Source of the DNA: Tenacibaculum sp. 1_MG-2023
GTDB taxonomy: Bacteria > Bacteroidota > Bacteroidia > Flavobacteriales > Flavobacteriaceae
Assembly (NCBI RefSeq): GCF_030547425.1
Contig: NZ_JAUORH010000003.1
Coordinates: forward strand, 180,607-244,606
Direction of reading: 5' to 3'
DNA length: 64,000 nt
Every line of letters starts with the position of its first letter. Position 1 is the first letter of the stretch. The position numbers and the translations under genes are program-made. Below the pieces are notes generated by a model. That model saw only the letters and a program-made list of their open reading frames with translations, had not been told where the DNA came from and searched no databases. Below, in pieces: positions 54,713 to 64,000 of this stretch.

Positions 54713-54746
54713 GGCGTTAAATTTTGTTAATTTTAATGCCGTTTTT
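54712..54746 (+). terminator. Terminator-like hairpin in the gliding locus leader
   Basis: CGGCGTTAAA pairs with TTTAATGCCG (one G-U), ten-base loop, then five T residues. Since the neighbouring gene cmk is divergent, this is not a normal end-of-gene terminator; it may attenuate the downstream operon. Confidence 0.5.
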
Positions 54747-54791
54747 GTTAAGAAAAACTATAAATTTGACACCCCTTAAAGGATCCCTTAA

Positions 54792-56969
54792 ATGAAAAAC
54801 TACACTAAAAGCATTTTATTACTTTTAGCGACACTTCTGTTTTGTGCAACAAGTGCTGTATCTCAGACGCTACTTAAGCCCGAGGTTCAGTCTGGTGTTG
54901 TTTGTCTTAATGGGAGTCAAACAGTTACATTTAAAGTAACAACTCTACCTGATTCTGGTAATACCTATACCATTGAATTATCAGATAAAGATGGTAATTG
55001 GGGGAGCCCAACAAACGTATTAACATTTACCAATGCGAATAATCTTTATACTTTTACCAGAAGTTTTGGATTACCAGATAATACTTATGGTGCGAATTAT
55101 AAAGTGAGATTGAGAGCTTCTTCAGTATCTTCATCAGAGGAAACAAGCCCAGACTCAGATTCTTTTGAAGCGTATAAATATGATTCAGATTTAGTATTAA
55201 ATAATTATGAAGACGTTATACTTTGTGATAGCGGGTCTGCTGAACTTACACTAAATACTGATAAGGATGCTGATTATCAGTGGTATAAAGATGATGTGCT
55301 ATTTATCACTACAACAGAGCCTAAACTAGAGGTTACTGAGTCAGGAAAGTATCAGGTAAAAATTAATAATGGAAAATGTGGTAGTGTAACTTCAACAATA
55401 TCTTCTGTAATTATCTTAGATAATACAGCTAAACAAATAAAAGGGCCATCAACTGTAGAAATATGTGGGGATGAGTCACATACTTTTGAAGCTAACACAA
55501 ATCGTTCTGGTTTAACTTATAACTGGTACTTAGATGGTAGTTTAGTTCAATCATCTAATTCTTCAACGTATACAACACCAACAACAGGGCAGTTTGGAAC
55601 GTATTATTTAGAAATTGAAACAGGAACCTGTACTACTAAGTCTAATAATGTTACATTACAGCAACAAACAGCAGCAGGTTTTACAGTAACGAATGTTGGA
55701 GCTTTAGAGAGAATTATTTTATTTGGAGAAAAAAAAGAATTGTGTATTACACACGATGCTGACCCCTCAGAAGTTACTATAGAATGGTATAGAGATGATG
55801 TAACTATGGGAACTGCTGTAAGGAATCAGCTATGCATAGATGCAGCTACAGCAGGAGTGTATTATGCAAGAGTAACAAAGAGTACAGGTTCAGCTTGTGA
55901 TGATATAGTTGATTCTGAAAAGTTTACACTATTAAACGTAACATCATTTGAACCAATAATAAGAACAGAAACTGATTATGAAGAATGTAACACAACAAGT
56001 ACAAAGTTAAGTATAGTTGGGATTATGGCTGAAGCAGAGGATGGAAATGATTATGATTTAACATCAGATCAAATAGCTTTGTTGAGTTTTGAATGGTATA
56101 AAGATAATGTAACAACAGGAGGAACAGCAAATGAATACATAGTAAATTCATTTACAGACAATGGAGTATATACATTAAAAGCAAGTTTTAACGGTACAGA
56201 AGGAATATCTAATGAATTAGATATTAAGTTAGCTGAAGTGCCTGAAATAAGCAGTACATCAACTTCAAATTCACTATGTACTGGGTCTTCTATAACTTAT
56301 ACAATAAATAATGTAGTAGCAGGTTATACGTATCAATGGATTAAAGATGGTACGGATGATGTTACTCCAACAGATCCTCAAACATTGGTGGTGACAGAAG
56401 TAGGAGAATATGTGTTGAAATATTCAGGTTTTGGTTGTGATAATGAACTAGACCCAATAAATGTAGTGATGTTTGATGATTCTGCAGTAACTATTACTCC
56501 TTCTGAGATTGTAGTAATGGAAGAAGGAAGCTCAGCAACCATAACAGTGGCAGGAGGAGAATCGTATGAATGGTACGAAGGAGAAAATACCTCAGGAGCC
56601 TTGTTATCAACAACAGAAGAACTAACAGTAACTACTTTGGGGTTTTACACAGTATCTGTTAAAGTAGGGGCCTGTTCAGTAACAAGAACGGTAGAAGTTG
56701 TAGAACCAGATGGACAAATAATAGTACCTAATATTGTATCGCCAAATCAAGATGGAGCTAATGATACTTGGAAATTGTCAAACTCTTATGCATACCAACC
56801 TAATGTAGAAGTTATTTTGTACAATTCAGGCGGAAAAGAAATTCTAAAAACAACCGATTATAAAAATGATTGGCCTATGGAGAGTCTTGGCAATCAGAAG
56901 ATATTTTACTATAAGATTATTAAAGACGATAAATTGATAAAAGCAGGAACTATATCGGTAATAGATTAA
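54792..56969 (+). CDS. Secreted Ig-repeat protein with a T9SS type B (gliding-associated) C-terminal domain
   Basis: A 725-aa exported protein. Signal peptide about 1-25 (LLFCATSAVSQ). It contains about six Ig/PKD-like repeats, each marked by a W-Y strand: YQWYKDD, YNWYLDG, IEWYRDD, FEWYKDN, YQWIKDG and YEWYEGE, spaced about 90-100 residues. The last 85 residues (VPNIVSPNQDGANDTWKLSN...EVILYNSGGKEI...IFYYKIIKDDKLIKAGTISVID) are the CHU_C-type domain that sends proteins through the type IX secretion system. It is followed within six bases by the PorP/SprF gene, an arrangement like the sprC/sprD-sprF loci of flavobacteria. Confidence 0.88.
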   Translation: MKNYTKSILLLLATLLFCATSAVSQTLLKPEVQSGVVCLNGSQTVTFKVTTLPDSGNTYTIELSDKDGNWGSPTNVLTFTNANNLYTFTRSFGLPDNTYGANYKVRLRASSVSSSEETSPDSDSFEAYKYDSDLVLNNYEDVILCDSGSAELTLNTDKDADYQWYKDDVLFITTTEPKLEVTESGKYQVKINNGKCGSVTSTISSVIILDNTAKQIKGPSTVEICGDESHTFEANTNRSGLTYNWYLDGSLVQSSNSSTYTTPTTGQFGTYYLEIETGTCTTKSNNVTLQQQTAAGFTVTNVGALERIILFGEKKELCITHDADPSEVTIEWYRDDVTMGTAVRNQLCIDAATAGVYYARVTKSTGSACDDIVDSEKFTLLNVTSFEPIIRTETDYEECNTTSTKLSIVGIMAEAEDGNDYDLTSDQIALLSFEWYKDNVTTGGTANEYIVNSFTDNGVYTLKASFNGTEGISNELDIKLAEVPEISSTSTSNSLCTGSSITYTINNVVAGYTYQWIKDGTDDVTPTDPQTLVVTEVGEYVLKYSGFGCDNELDPINVVMFDDSAVTITPSEIVVMEEGSSATITVAGGESYEWYEGENTSGALLSTTEELTVTTLGFYTVSVKVGACSVTRTVEVVEPDGQIIVPNIVSPNQDGANDTWKLSNSYAYQPNVEVILYNSGGKEILKTTDYKNDWPMESLGNQKIFYYKIIKDDKLIKAGTISVID

Positions 56970-56975
56970 ATTTAG

Positions 56976-58811
56976 ATGATAAAAAAAATTACTTTATTTA
57001 TTGTTTTAGTGTTAAATGTGTTTGTGATACAAGCACAATTTTCTGGTGGTGAGCAGCAATATAATAGCTTTAATTCTCGTAGTTTTATGAAATTTAATCG
57101 TTTTTTAACGGTGCCTACCTTTTCTGCTTTACGAGAAAATAAAACTTCAATTTCGGCTATCGTAAGAAATAGTAATGTTGAATTTGAAGACAATCCTAGA
57201 CTATATTTAGCAGCCTACTCGGGAAAAATGCGAGAAAATGTGGGAGCAGGTTTAGCAGTTTATCAACAAGAAGTAGGAGTATTTAAAGATTTTGGAGCCT
57301 TAGCAAATTATGCGCATCGTTTGCAGTTAAATGAAACGATGGATTTAACTTTTGGATTTAACTTTTTATATAGTAGGAGAAGTGCTGATGGATTAAAAGT
57401 GAATTCAACAGATCCAGAACCACAAATATCCAATTACCAAGATATACCTGTTGTAAATTTTCAGCCAGCTATAACCTTATCAATAGGAAAGTTTGATGTA
57501 GGAGTGTTTTTTGAGAATTTAGTAGACTTTAATCTTAAAAAAAGTGAGATGGCAACTTCTTTTGGAGAAAAAACATTTTCGGGGCATCTAATGTACTCTC
57601 ATGAATTTACTTACGCATCAGGGCTTTTTGAAGGTGCAGATATACGAATGTTAGCAATGGCAAGAAAACCAGGAGAAGGAGAGTTTGGTTATGGAGCAAA
57701 TGCCATTGTAGATTTACCTAAAGCAGGTTGGGTAAAAGCAGGTTATGACAAAATATATGGAATTTCAGCTGGTGTTGGAATAAACCTTTCAGAAAATTTA
57801 GCGATAGGATTTAGTTACGAAAAAAGTAGTTTTGCAGCAACAAATGAAGTTGGACTTATTTATAATTTTGGTAAAAAAAGGTTTACAAGGGAACGACCTA
57901 AGAGGAGAACAGGAAATATTAAAGTTAACCTTCCAGAAAGAACACCAAAACAAGAAATAATATATAAAAACCCAGAGCATAACGATTTATCTGATGAAAT
58001 TCAGCAAGCACAAGATTCTATTGATATTTTAAATAAAAAGATAGATGAAGTATTACGAATACTAAAAAATCAACCAACACCTAAAACAATTATCAATACT
58101 AATACAGTAATTGTTAAGGATAGTGCTCAAACAAAAGATACTTCATTAAAAAGAAGATCAAATAAACCGTGGCGTAAAAGTACGGTAACGCGCTCTGGTG
58201 GAGGAGGAACCATGTATTATGTGGTGTCTGATCAGTTTAGAAGTAAAGAAAATGCAGAAGCGTTAATAGATAAGTGGTCACGATTAGATATTGAAGCAAA
58301 ATATGTATTTGAACCTAATAAAAAATTATACTATGTGTACATAGATAGGTTTGCTAAAGAAGAAGATGCAGAAGAAAAAGTAGATGATTTTAATGATAAA
58401 ACCCGTTTGTTTGAGAAAAATGATGATAAAAAAGACAATTCTACAATAAAAGTTAACAAGATTACAAAAGATCCAGTGTATGTGGTTAAAATAACCTTAG
58501 GAGGAGCGTTAAGTAGCTCCGAAGAACCTAAAACACAACCTCCTGCTAGAGTTTACCCTATGGATGCTGAAGGAGTAGAACCAGGATATTATTTAAGAGT
58601 TTATGTAAACTCACAAAAAGCACTAGCTGACCGTAATGTTGATGAATTACGAGGTGATGATATAGATGCAGATTATTTTGTAGACCCAAAAACAGGCTAC
58701 ATGCATATCTACATTTTTAAAACAACAGATAGAGCAGAAGCGATTAAAATGTACAACACAAATTTAAATGGAACCTTTTACGATCGTAAGGCAATCATAC
58801 AGATAAAATAA
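56976..58811 (+). CDS. PorP/SprF family type IX secretion outer-membrane protein with SPOR-like C-terminus
   Basis: A 611-aa protein. Residues 1-20 are a signal peptide (VFVIQAQ); about 20-300 make up a PorP/SprF beta barrel (QYNSFNSRSFMKFNRFLTVPTFSALRENKTS, AGLAVYQQEVGVFKDFG, GYDKIYGISAGVGINL). PorP/SprF partners deliver T9SS substrates such as SprB to the surface. A helix (SDEIQQAQDSIDILNKKIDE) and a basic linker follow, then two SPOR-like modules: MYYVVSDQFRSKENAEALID from residue 413 and a second from about 501 (VYVVKITLGG...GYYLRVYVNSQKALADRNVD). This fused tail suggests binding to peptidoglycan. The next gene begins 48 bases later. Confidence 0.9.
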   Translation: MIKKITLFIVLVLNVFVIQAQFSGGEQQYNSFNSRSFMKFNRFLTVPTFSALRENKTSISAIVRNSNVEFEDNPRLYLAAYSGKMRENVGAGLAVYQQEVGVFKDFGALANYAHRLQLNETMDLTFGFNFLYSRRSADGLKVNSTDPEPQISNYQDIPVVNFQPAITLSIGKFDVGVFFENLVDFNLKKSEMATSFGEKTFSGHLMYSHEFTYASGLFEGADIRMLAMARKPGEGEFGYGANAIVDLPKAGWVKAGYDKIYGISAGVGINLSENLAIGFSYEKSSFAATNEVGLIYNFGKKRFTRERPKRRTGNIKVNLPERTPKQEIIYKNPEHNDLSDEIQQAQDSIDILNKKIDEVLRILKNQPTPKTIINTNTVIVKDSAQTKDTSLKRRSNKPWRKSTVTRSGGGGTMYYVVSDQFRSKENAEALIDKWSRLDIEAKYVFEPNKKLYYVYIDRFAKEEDAEEKVDDFNDKTRLFEKNDDKKDNSTIKVNKITKDPVYVVKITLGGALSSSEEPKTQPPARVYPMDAEGVEPGYYLRVYVNSQKALADRNVDELRGDDIDADYFVDPKTGYMHIYIFKTTDRAEAIKMYNTNLNGTFYDRKAIIQIK

Positions 58812-58858
58812 AATATATAACAGAAGAACTTGATTAATTAATTCCCCCAATTGATATT

Positions 58859-61800
58859 ATGAAGAGAATAATTACCCTACTAATAATTGTATTACAGACC
58901 CTTATTGGTTTTTCACAAGAAAAACCTAAACCTAATTCAAAACCGGCAAAAGTAACATTAGATGAGACAGTTGGTTATGAAAAATTAATGGAAAAACTTT
59001 CTCAAGAGAAGGCATTAAAACCTCCATCAACACCTTATTTTGATCAGCGAGTTGTTAAACCTGACGGAAGCTCAGGAGGTATTAATATTAAAGGAGATAT
59101 TACGTTTATAGCCAATAATGTTTTAAGTATTGATCAATGGGGGTATGACCCAGAAGACCCTTACGATGGATCTAGTTCAAACGGAACTGTTAATATGCAG
59201 TATATTGATATTGACGGGGATTCTTCTACAGATTCATCAAGTTCAGATGAGTTAAACTTACCAAGTTGTTCTAGAGTAGTATATGCAGGATTGTATTGGG
59301 CTGGTGTTTATCCTTACGAAACTTGGGGGGGACGAGAAAGTAGGAGATATAATCCATATCAAATAAAATTCAAATTACCTGGTGGGGCTTACCAAGATAT
59401 AGAAGCAGATGCGAGTGATGTTACAAAGAGGGAGCTAATTTATGATAATGGTGTTGCTTATATATGTTATAAAGATATTACCTCAGATATTCAAGGGTTA
59501 GCAACTGTAAACCCTGAAGGGCATAATGGTACTTATGTAGCAGCTAACATTAGAGCAACAAGAGGAAGAGATTATTCCGGTGGTCTAGGAGGTTCTGGAG
59601 GTTGGACAATGGTAGTAATTTATGAAAATGAAACAGAGTCAAGTAAAAATATAGCTGTCTTTGATGGTTTTGCAGATGTACGTAATGGGAATAATGTAAA
59701 TTTATCATATTCTGGATTTACAACAGTTCCAGTTGGTCCTAATCCTGCAAATCCAGCACCAGTAAGAGCAACATTATTAGCCGCAGCCTTAGAAGGAGAT
59801 AGAAGTATATATGGAGATAGATTTCAAATTAAAAATACAGCTGGTAATTTTGTAAATCAGTATACTCCTAATACAAATCCCAGTGGTAATTTTTTTAATG
59901 GTAGTATTACTAGGTATGATCAATATGTAACATCACGAACCCCTGATAGTGAAAACACCTTAGGTTTTGATGCAGATTTATATCAGTTAAGTAACCCTAA
60001 TAACAGTGTCATAACCAACGGACAAACTTCTGCAGAAGTAAAATTTACAACTAGTGGAGATGTATATTGGCCTTTTCTAAATGCTTTAGCTGTTGAAATT
60101 ATAGAGCCTAAAGTACAACTAATAAAAACAATTGAGGATGCTAGTGGAAATGATATACAAGGTACACCTGTAGGTTTAGGGAGTGAATTGTTTTACAATA
60201 TAAGCTTTCAAAATGTAGGAACAGATGATGCCAGAAATACAGTAATTACAGATTTATTACCAAAAAATGTAGACTTATTAACAACTACAGCACCAAATGG
60301 ATCTGTTGCTCCAGATGGGACACGTTTTGATATAGACTTACCTCCAGGAGTATCTATAACAGCATACGATCCACCAAGCGCAGCCAATGATAATAGAGCT
60401 GAATTAGAGATTTCAGTGCCAAATAATATGGTTTTAGAGGGAGGTGCCCTTTATAACATTCGTATGCATGTTCAAGTAGTTACTGATTGTAGCCAGTTAA
60501 GAGATGTGTGTTCTACTGAGGTTAGAAACCAGGCGTTCGCAAAATACGAAGGAATTAGAGGGGGAGTTGTAGTTGATAACGAACCTAGTTATGCAGGTAT
60601 AGACGATTGTGATTTTGGTATAGTAGGTACTTCAAACTTTTTAGTTGATACAAGTGGATGTTCTTTTGAAACGACACAAGTAATGTGTGGTTCTAGTATA
60701 ACATTAACTGCTGGAGCAGGGTTTGAATCATACGAATGGAGAGATGCCTCAGGCACTTTATTAGGAACTACTACAGTACCATCTTTTGATGTAACTAGTG
60801 AAGGAACGTACACAGTTAATAAGATAGCTTCAGCTGCATCAGGGTGTATAAATGCTGAAGAAACCATACATGTTGTAGGATATAATTCAGAACCAAATCC
60901 ATTGCAACCATTTGCAGATCAAGTGTTAACTTGTGCAAGTAATGGAGAAGAGTTAGCGGAAGTTTACTTATGTGGTGATAGTGGATCTAGAACGATTAGT
61001 TTACCGTTTGATACCTCTTCAGCTACAACAGTACAATGGTTTAAATTAGATGAATCTTCTTGTACTGATGTAACAGAGTCAGGGTGTCCTAATGTAAATA
61101 CAGCCTGTACATGGAATGAAGTAGGAAGCGGAGAATTTTCTAGAGATTTTACTAATGAAGGAGAATTTCGTTTAGATGTTTTATATGATGGAAGATGTCC
61201 TAAAAGTTACTACTTCAATGTGTACAAAGCGACTTTAAATCCTACTTTTATTAAAGAAGATATTTTATGTGGAAACAACGGGTCTATTACTGTAAACAAT
61301 ATACCGGCAGGTTATCAATACAGTTTAACAGGTCCAGGAGGTTATAATGCTCCTTTTCAAGATAGTAATGTTTTTTCAGGTCTAACAGCCGCAGGAAACT
61401 ATAACCTTTCAATCCGTGTAAGTAGTGCATCTGCAGCTTCATGTACATATACTTTTCCTCCTATTAATATTCAGGAAAATGACATAGATATGGACGTCAT
61501 TACAACACCTATGCAGTGTTTTAATGATTCAGCACAAATAAGAGTTCAGGTAAATAATGTTCCTGGAGATTATACATATGAATTATTACAAGGTGGAAGT
61601 GTAGTAGGAACAGAAGGACCAACAGCTAATAACGATTTTACTTTTAATGTTACAGATGGGGGCGCTTATACAGTGAGAGTTACAACACCTCAATGTACCG
61701 CTACAGAAATGGTTGTTATTAATGAACCAGATGAGTTAGTACTTACTGCATTAAAAACTAAAGATATAACTTGTGAGTCAGGAAGTTCAGATGGAATAAT

Positions 61801-64000
61801 TCAATTAACTGCAAGTGGAGGAACATTAGACACATCGTCAGGCAATAATTATAATTTTGCTGTATGGACGAGTCAGGGAACAGATTTATATACAAACCCA
61901 TCAGATATTCCGAATACTGCTTTTTTAATACCAGCAACAAATCCATACACCTACAACGTGCCTGTTGGTAGTGAAGGAGTATATCGATTTATTGTTATTG
62001 ATGATAATAACTGTTATACAATTTCAGCCCCAGTTGAAGTTACTGTAGAACCTGAATTAGTATTCACTCATTCAGAAACAGATGTAACTTGTAATGGTTT
62101 AACAGACGGAACTATTAATGTTAGTGTTAATGGAGATAATTTAGGATATGGAGTAGAGTATAGTATAGATAACACTACATGGTATACCACAGGTGCTTTT
62201 GATAGCTTAGATGATGGAACTTATACCATTTATATAAGGGCATCAAAAAATTCTTATCAGTGTTTATATGAAATTCCAAATGTAGTAATAAATGAGCCAG
62301 CACCACTTAATGGAGGAAGTGCTACAAAAACTGATTTAGAATGTAACACCTCTGGAGGAACTACCTTTGGTACTATAACCTATACAGCACCAACAGGAGG
62401 TACTCCTAATTATACATATTACTATAAGTTAAATTCAGCTGCAACTTATACTTTAGCAGCAAGTAATCCAGTAACAGGGCTCCCTGCAGGAACATACAAC
62501 ACAAGAGCAATAGACGCAAGTGGATGTATAATAGATTTAAATGATGTAACTATAAATGGGTTACCTTCAGTACCAAATTTAACAGAGTCAGTTGTTTATA
62601 ATTGTGATGGTACAGGAAACGTAACTATAACAGCTACTCCAGCAGGAACATATACTTATACTTTAAACGGAAACTCAAATACTACGGGTGTATTTAATAA
62701 TGTACCAGTAGGAGGATATACAGCTGAAGTAACTTATGGAGGTAGTTGTGTAGAAGATATTACGGTTACGGTAAATGCAGGAAATGAATTTTCAGGAAGT
62801 ATTGTAGGTTCTACAGATAGTGAGTGCTATGGTTCAGATAATGGATCAATCACAATATCAGCAAATAACGTTATAGGAGGAAGTTTTGAATATTCGACAG
62901 ATGGTGGAGCAACTTGGTCAATGACAGCCGATAACCCTTATAGAGTTGTAGGTTTAGCAGCAGGAACATATAATGTGTTTATAAGAGAAGCTGATGGAGG
63001 AGTGGCAAGTTGTGTATTTGATTTAGGTAATGTTACAATAGGGCAACCAGAAGAATTAACCTTGGCAGCATCAGTGACTCAAGAAGTAACTTGTAATATT
63101 GCAACAGGAACTATTACAGCTACTGCTACAGGAGGAATCCCTCCATACGAATACAGTATTGATGGAGGTGCTAATTGGGAAACTAGTAACGTGTTTAACA
63201 ACGTGCCACCAAGAGCAACTGATTATGTTGTAATGGTTAAAGATAGTAGAAATTGTAACGAATGTGGCTGTACAGCCAAATTGTTCCAAAATGGAAGCTT
63301 TGAAAGACCAGCAGAAACAGCAACAAGATATAAATGGTATAATGAAGATGATGTACCAGGTTGGGACTCTACGGCGTCTGATAATTTAATAGAGCTTTGG
63401 CATAATGGATATAATGGTGTCACTGCTCATGAAGGAGCTACGTTTGCCGAATTAAATGCTAATAAAGAATCATCATTATATCAAGAATATTGTACACAAC
63501 CAGGAGATATAATTACTTGGTCTGTAGCACACAGAGGAAGAAGTGGTTTAGATAGAGCAACAGTGAAAATAGGAAGTGACTTAGCCACAGCCGGAGTTGT
63601 TGAAACCATGGAAACAAATAACACTGCTTGGAAAGTATACACAGGTACTTATACTGTTCCAGTAGGGCAATCAACCACAATAATTGCTTTTGATGCATTA
63701 TCAACAGCAGGAGGAAATAAGACAGTAGGGAATTTTATAGACGACGTACAAATTAATATTGCGAGTACAACTTGTGTACCTGTAAGTGTACCAGTTGTAG
63801 AACCAAATACAGTAGATTTTGATTTAACGCCTACATTATGTTATGATGGAAGTGGAAATGGCGAGATTCTGGTAGAAGTTACATCGGGTAATAATGATTA
63901 CCAATTTAGGATAGATGGAGGAGTTTGGCAAACACCAGCAACGGCAACTCCAGATGAATTTACTTTTACAGGTTTAACAGACGGTACCTATAGTATTGAA
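58859..64000 (+). CDS. SprB-like giant gliding/adhesin protein, C-terminus beyond the window
   Basis: The frame is open from the ATG at 58859 to the last base, 1714 codons with no stop. Signal peptide about 1-20. About residues 421-478 resemble a DUF11-type block (LFYNISFQNVGTDDARNTVI, LLPKNVDLL). An Ig-like domain follows (about 600-680, ITLTAGAGFESYEWRDASG). From about residue 870 come repeated SprB-type modules with the pattern C-x-G-x-x-x-G-x-I...V.NVPxGxYT (CNGLTDGTINVSV, CYGSDNGSITIS, DITCESGSSDGIIQL). A DUF642/carbohydrate-binding-like domain (about 1468-1637; LFQNGSFERPAET, FAELNANKESSLYQEY) interrupts them. Sorting domain presumed beyond 64000. Function by family: surface adhesin moved by the gliding machinery. 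Confidence 0.85.
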   Translation, partial: MKRIITLLIIVLQTLIGFSQEKPKPNSKPAKVTLDETVGYEKLMEKLSQEKALKPPSTPYFDQRVVKPDGSSGGINIKGDITFIANNVLSIDQWGYDPEDPYDGSSSNGTVNMQYIDIDGDSSTDSSSSDELNLPSCSRVVYAGLYWAGVYPYETWGGRESRRYNPYQIKFKLPGGAYQDIEADASDVTKRELIYDNGVAYICYKDITSDIQGLATVNPEGHNGTYVAANIRATRGRDYSGGLGGSGGWTMVVIYENETESSKNIAVFDGFADVRNGNNVNLSYSGFTTVPVGPNPANPAPVRATLLAAALEGDRSIYGDRFQIKNTAGNFVNQYTPNTNPSGNFFNGSITRYDQYVTSRTPDSENTLGFDADLYQLSNPNNSVITNGQTSAEVKFTTSGDVYWPFLNALAVEIIEPKVQLIKTIEDASGNDIQGTPVGLGSELFYNISFQNVGTDDARNTVITDLLPKNVDLLTTTAPNGSVAPDGTRFDIDLPPGVSITAYDPPSAANDNRAELEISVPNNMVLEGGALYNIRMHVQVVTDCSQLRDVCSTEVRNQAFAKYEGIRGGVVVDNEPSYAGIDDCDFGIVGTSNFLVDTSGCSFETTQVMCGSSITLTAGAGFESYEWRDASGTLLGTTTVPSFDVTSEGTYTVNKIASAASGCINAEETIHVVGYNSEPNPLQPFADQVLTCASNGEELAEVYLCGDSGSRTISLPFDTSSATTVQWFKLDESSCTDVTESGCPNVNTACTWNEVGSGEFSRDFTNEGEFRLDVLYDGRCPKSYYFNVYKATLNPTFIKEDILCGNNGSITVNNIPAGYQYSLTGPGGYNAPFQDSNVFSGLTAAGNYNLSIRVSSASAASCTYTFPPINIQENDIDMDVITTPMQCFNDSAQIRVQVNNVPGDYTYELLQGGSVVGTEGPTANNDFTFNVTDGGAYTVRVTTPQCTATEMVVINEPDELVLTALKTKDITCESGSSDGIIQLTASGGTLDTSSGNNYNFAVWTSQGTDLYTNPSDIPNTAFLIPATNPYTYNVPVGSEGVYRFIVIDDNNCYTISAPVEVTVEPELVFTHSETDVTCNGLTDGTINVSVNGDNLGYGVEYSIDNTTWYTTGAFDSLDDGTYTIYIRASKNSYQCLYEIPNVVINEPAPLNGGSATKTDLECNTSGGTTFGTITYTAPTGGTPNYTYYYKLNSAATYTLAASNPVTGLPAGTYNTRAIDASGCIIDLNDVTINGLPSVPNLTESVVYNCDGTGNVTITATPAGTYTYTLNGNSNTTGVFNNVPVGGYTAEVTYGGSCVEDITVTVNAGNEFSGSIVGSTDSECYGSDNGSITISANNVIGGSFEYSTDGGATWSMTADNPYRVVGLAAGTYNVFIREADGGVASCVFDLGNVTIGQPEELTLAASVTQEVTCNIATGTITATATGGIPPYEYSIDGGANWETSNVFNNVPPRATDYVVMVKDSRNCNECGCTAKLFQNGSFERPAETATRYKWYNEDDVPGWDSTASDNLIELWHNGYNGVTAHEGATFAELNANKESSLYQEYCTQPGDIITWSVAHRGRSGLDRATVKIGSDLATAGVVETMETNNTAWKVYTGTYTVPVGQSTTIIAFDALSTAGGNKTVGNFIDDVQINIASTTCVPVSVPVVEPNTVDFDLTPTLCYDGSGNGEILVEVTSGNNDYQFRIDGGVWQTPATATPDEFTFTGLTDGTYSIE

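Noticed and set aside
63071..63704. Minus-strand frames opposite the adhesin
   Set aside because: They are shadows of the repeat-rich plus-strand gene and show no signal peptide, motif or start context.

Overview
The window reads as chromosome of a low-GC member of the Flavobacteriaceae (Bacteroidota). Evidence: a type II-C-like cas1/cas2 pair with a long-repeat CRISPR array, type IX secretion (T9SS) and gliding proteins (PorP/SprF, a SprB-like adhesin, T9SS C-terminal domains), paired outer-membrane beta-barrel receptors, and promoters of the Bacteroidetes form TTG-N17-20-TAnnTTTG. A Tenacibaculum-like genus is plausible, but that is inference. Coding is dense with few accessory signs. No rRNA, tRNA or insertion sequence was recognised.

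Layout. 1-5445: the last 13 codons of a gene that is probably cas9, then a terminator, cas1, cas2, a two-way terminator and a 54-repeat/53-spacer array. The array abuts a membrane-anchored SF2 helicase gene (5459-8095, minus) that points into it. 8345-12119: a lipoyl E2 acyltransferase, a secreted DUF6263-like protein, a GNAT acetyltransferase and a TIGR01777 epimerase. 12287-18474: secreted metalloproteases, a YdeI-like protein, and a divergent ECF-sigma-controlled unit whose sigma gene looks broken. 18534-28508: a DUF885 lipoprotein, HtpG, FabH and two tandem TonB-type receptors. 28605-32114: a CoA-binding protein and an operon pyrR-pyrB-orf110-mini T9SS protein-rnz. 32262-37604: SulP transporter, oxyR/dps divergent pair, TauE/SafE permease, AraC regulator. 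37807-41705: aldehyde dehydrogenase, DUF779 and acetyl-CoA synthetase. 41723-44695: response regulator, TPR sensor kinase and a small lipoprotein. 44696-46355: a 1.66 kb stretch without conventional genes but with tiny ORFs that have their own promoters or terminators, and a palindromic promoter region. 46356-54532: PhoX-like lipoprotein plus MauG-like peroxidase, a DUF6503 lipoprotein, a solute symporter with a 34-aa accessory peptide, nnr and cmk. 54792-64000: a gliding/T9SS surface locus ending in a giant SprB-like adhesin that runs off the window.

How the parts work together. crRNAs are probably made on the minus strand, from promoters inside each repeat and possibly from read-through of the helicase gene, ending at the hairpin beside cas2. 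An ECF sigma (now frameshifted and without an ATG) appears to have served two mirror-image promoters, its own and that of a DUF6249 membrane protein. OxyR, with both redox cysteines, faces dps across a LysR-type palindrome. AraC, aldehyde dehydrogenase, DUF779 and Acs together would take an aldehyde to acetyl-CoA. No wholly new system could be proven. The best candidates are the helicase-array arrangement, the self-contained tiny-ORF units at 44.9-46.1 kb, and the mirrored ECF promoters.
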